5,292 nucleotides of DNA from contig DXDC01000240.1 of NCBI GenBank assembly GCA_019115685.1, forward strand, positions 1 to 5,292. The letters are read 5' to 3'. The notes beneath the pieces were generated by a model. The model did no database searches. It was not told the DNA's origin and was given only the letters and a program-made list of their open reading frames with translations. The DNA comes from Candidatus Agrococcus pullicola (lineage in GTDB: Bacteria; Actinomycetota; Actinomycetes; Actinomycetales; Microbacteriaceae). A program made the position numbers and the translations under genes. Shown here piece by piece: positions 4,893 through 5,292 of this stretch. How positions within the stretch are numbered: position 1 is the first letter of the stretch; each line of letters opens with the position of its first letter.

Positions 4893-5292
4893 ATGGCTAC
4901 CGCCGAAAACTGCAAAATCACCTTGACTGGCGGAAGGGCTGTCGCGGAGATGGTCAATCTGTATGAACCGGGTCCCGTCTTCGGTATGGGCGGCTTTCAA
5001 TTGCTTCCCTTCTATGAGGGCGCTCGTGCACTTGGCATACGACACATTCTCGTTAATGACGAACGCGCGGGTGCGTTCGCGGCCGATGCGTATGCTCGGG
5101 CGACAGGTCGGCCCGGTCTCTGCGATGCGACGTTAGGACCGGGTGCTACGAACCTGGTCACCTCGCTCACTGAGTCACTAAACGCGGGCATCCCTATCGT
5201 CTCTGTGGTGGGCGATACACATCGAGCGCACTCGTGGAAGAGCATGACTCAAGAGGCCAGGCAGGAGGAGCTGCTCCGGCCGGCCGCGAAGG
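4893..5292 (+). CDS. Thiamine diphosphate-dependent enzyme, acetolactate synthase-like, N-terminal part
   Basis: The 133 complete codons in the window cover most of the N-terminal pyrimidine-binding domain of a ThDP enzyme; the rest (families usually run 530-600 residues) lies beyond the right edge. The catalytic Glu is Glu57 in 'ILVNDERAGAFAADAYARATG', which activates the cofactor, and 'TLGPGATNLVTSLTESLNAGIPIVSVVGD' pattern (80-108) is the classic block of this superfamily. The usual 'GxPG' turn near residue 30 reads 'FGMGGFQLLPFY', unlike biosynthetic acetolactate synthase. The region after residue 109 (HRAHSWKSMTQEARQEELLRP) matches the position of the usual 'FQE' loop but is not typical either. 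Together with the regulator and transporter beside it, a catabolic 2-oxoacid decarboxylase, lyase or carboligase is more likely than branched-chain amino acid synthesis. The substrate is unknown. It is in an operon with the 4033 gene. Confidence 0.9.
   Translation, partial: MATAENCKITLTGGRAVAEMVNLYEPGPVFGMGGFQLLPFYEGARALGIRHILVNDERAGAFAADAYARATGRPGLCDATLGPGATNLVTSLTESLNAGIPIVSVVGDTHRAHSWKSMTQEARQEELLRPAAK

Noticed and set aside
1..5292. CRISPR array, tRNA, rRNA or phage attachment site
   Set aside because: No regularly spaced repeats, cloverleaf-like sequence or integrase-associated features were seen on either strand.

Overview
The window looks like an accessory or catabolic region of a high-GC Gram-positive bacterium, most likely an actinobacterium. 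That guess rests on GC-rich codon use, an IS256-type transposase of the kind common in Actinobacteria, short GGAG-type ribosome binding sites and a GTG start; no rRNA or marker gene is present to confirm it. It holds one broken gene, one insertion sequence, three complete genes and one gene cut by the right edge.

Left part (1-1617). The first 39 codons of a LysR-type regulator (14-130, +) run into an IS256-family insertion sequence (about 131-1537) carrying one complete DDE transposase on the minus strand (189-1415). The rest of the LysR gene is not found beyond the element, and no clear target duplication is seen, so the insertion was probably followed or accompanied by a deletion. A perfect 12-bp inverted repeat (1409-1420 / 1467-1478) would pair with and bury the transposase start codon in read-through transcripts.

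Right part (1618-5292). On the minus strand lie an MHS-type major facilitator transporter (1618-2967) and an IclR-family regulator (3123-3929). Divergent from these, on the plus strand, are a protein of unrecognised function built from two tandem copies of one domain (4033-4872) and, 20 nt downstream, the start of a thiamine-diphosphate enzyme of the acetolactate synthase / benzoylformate decarboxylase superfamily (4893 to beyond 5292).

The best evidence that these genes work together is a shared 19-bp inverted repeat of the form AGTTCC-N7-GGAAC(A/T), found once in front of the transporter (3001-3019) and once in the iclR / duplicated-domain intergenic region (3985-4003). The two copies agree at 15 of 19 positions. 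The simplest reading is a small regulon: the IclR protein senses a metabolite and controls uptake by the MHS transporter, its own gene, and an operon that begins with the duplicated-domain protein and the ThDP enzyme. The substrate, probably an organic acid, cannot be named from this sequence.
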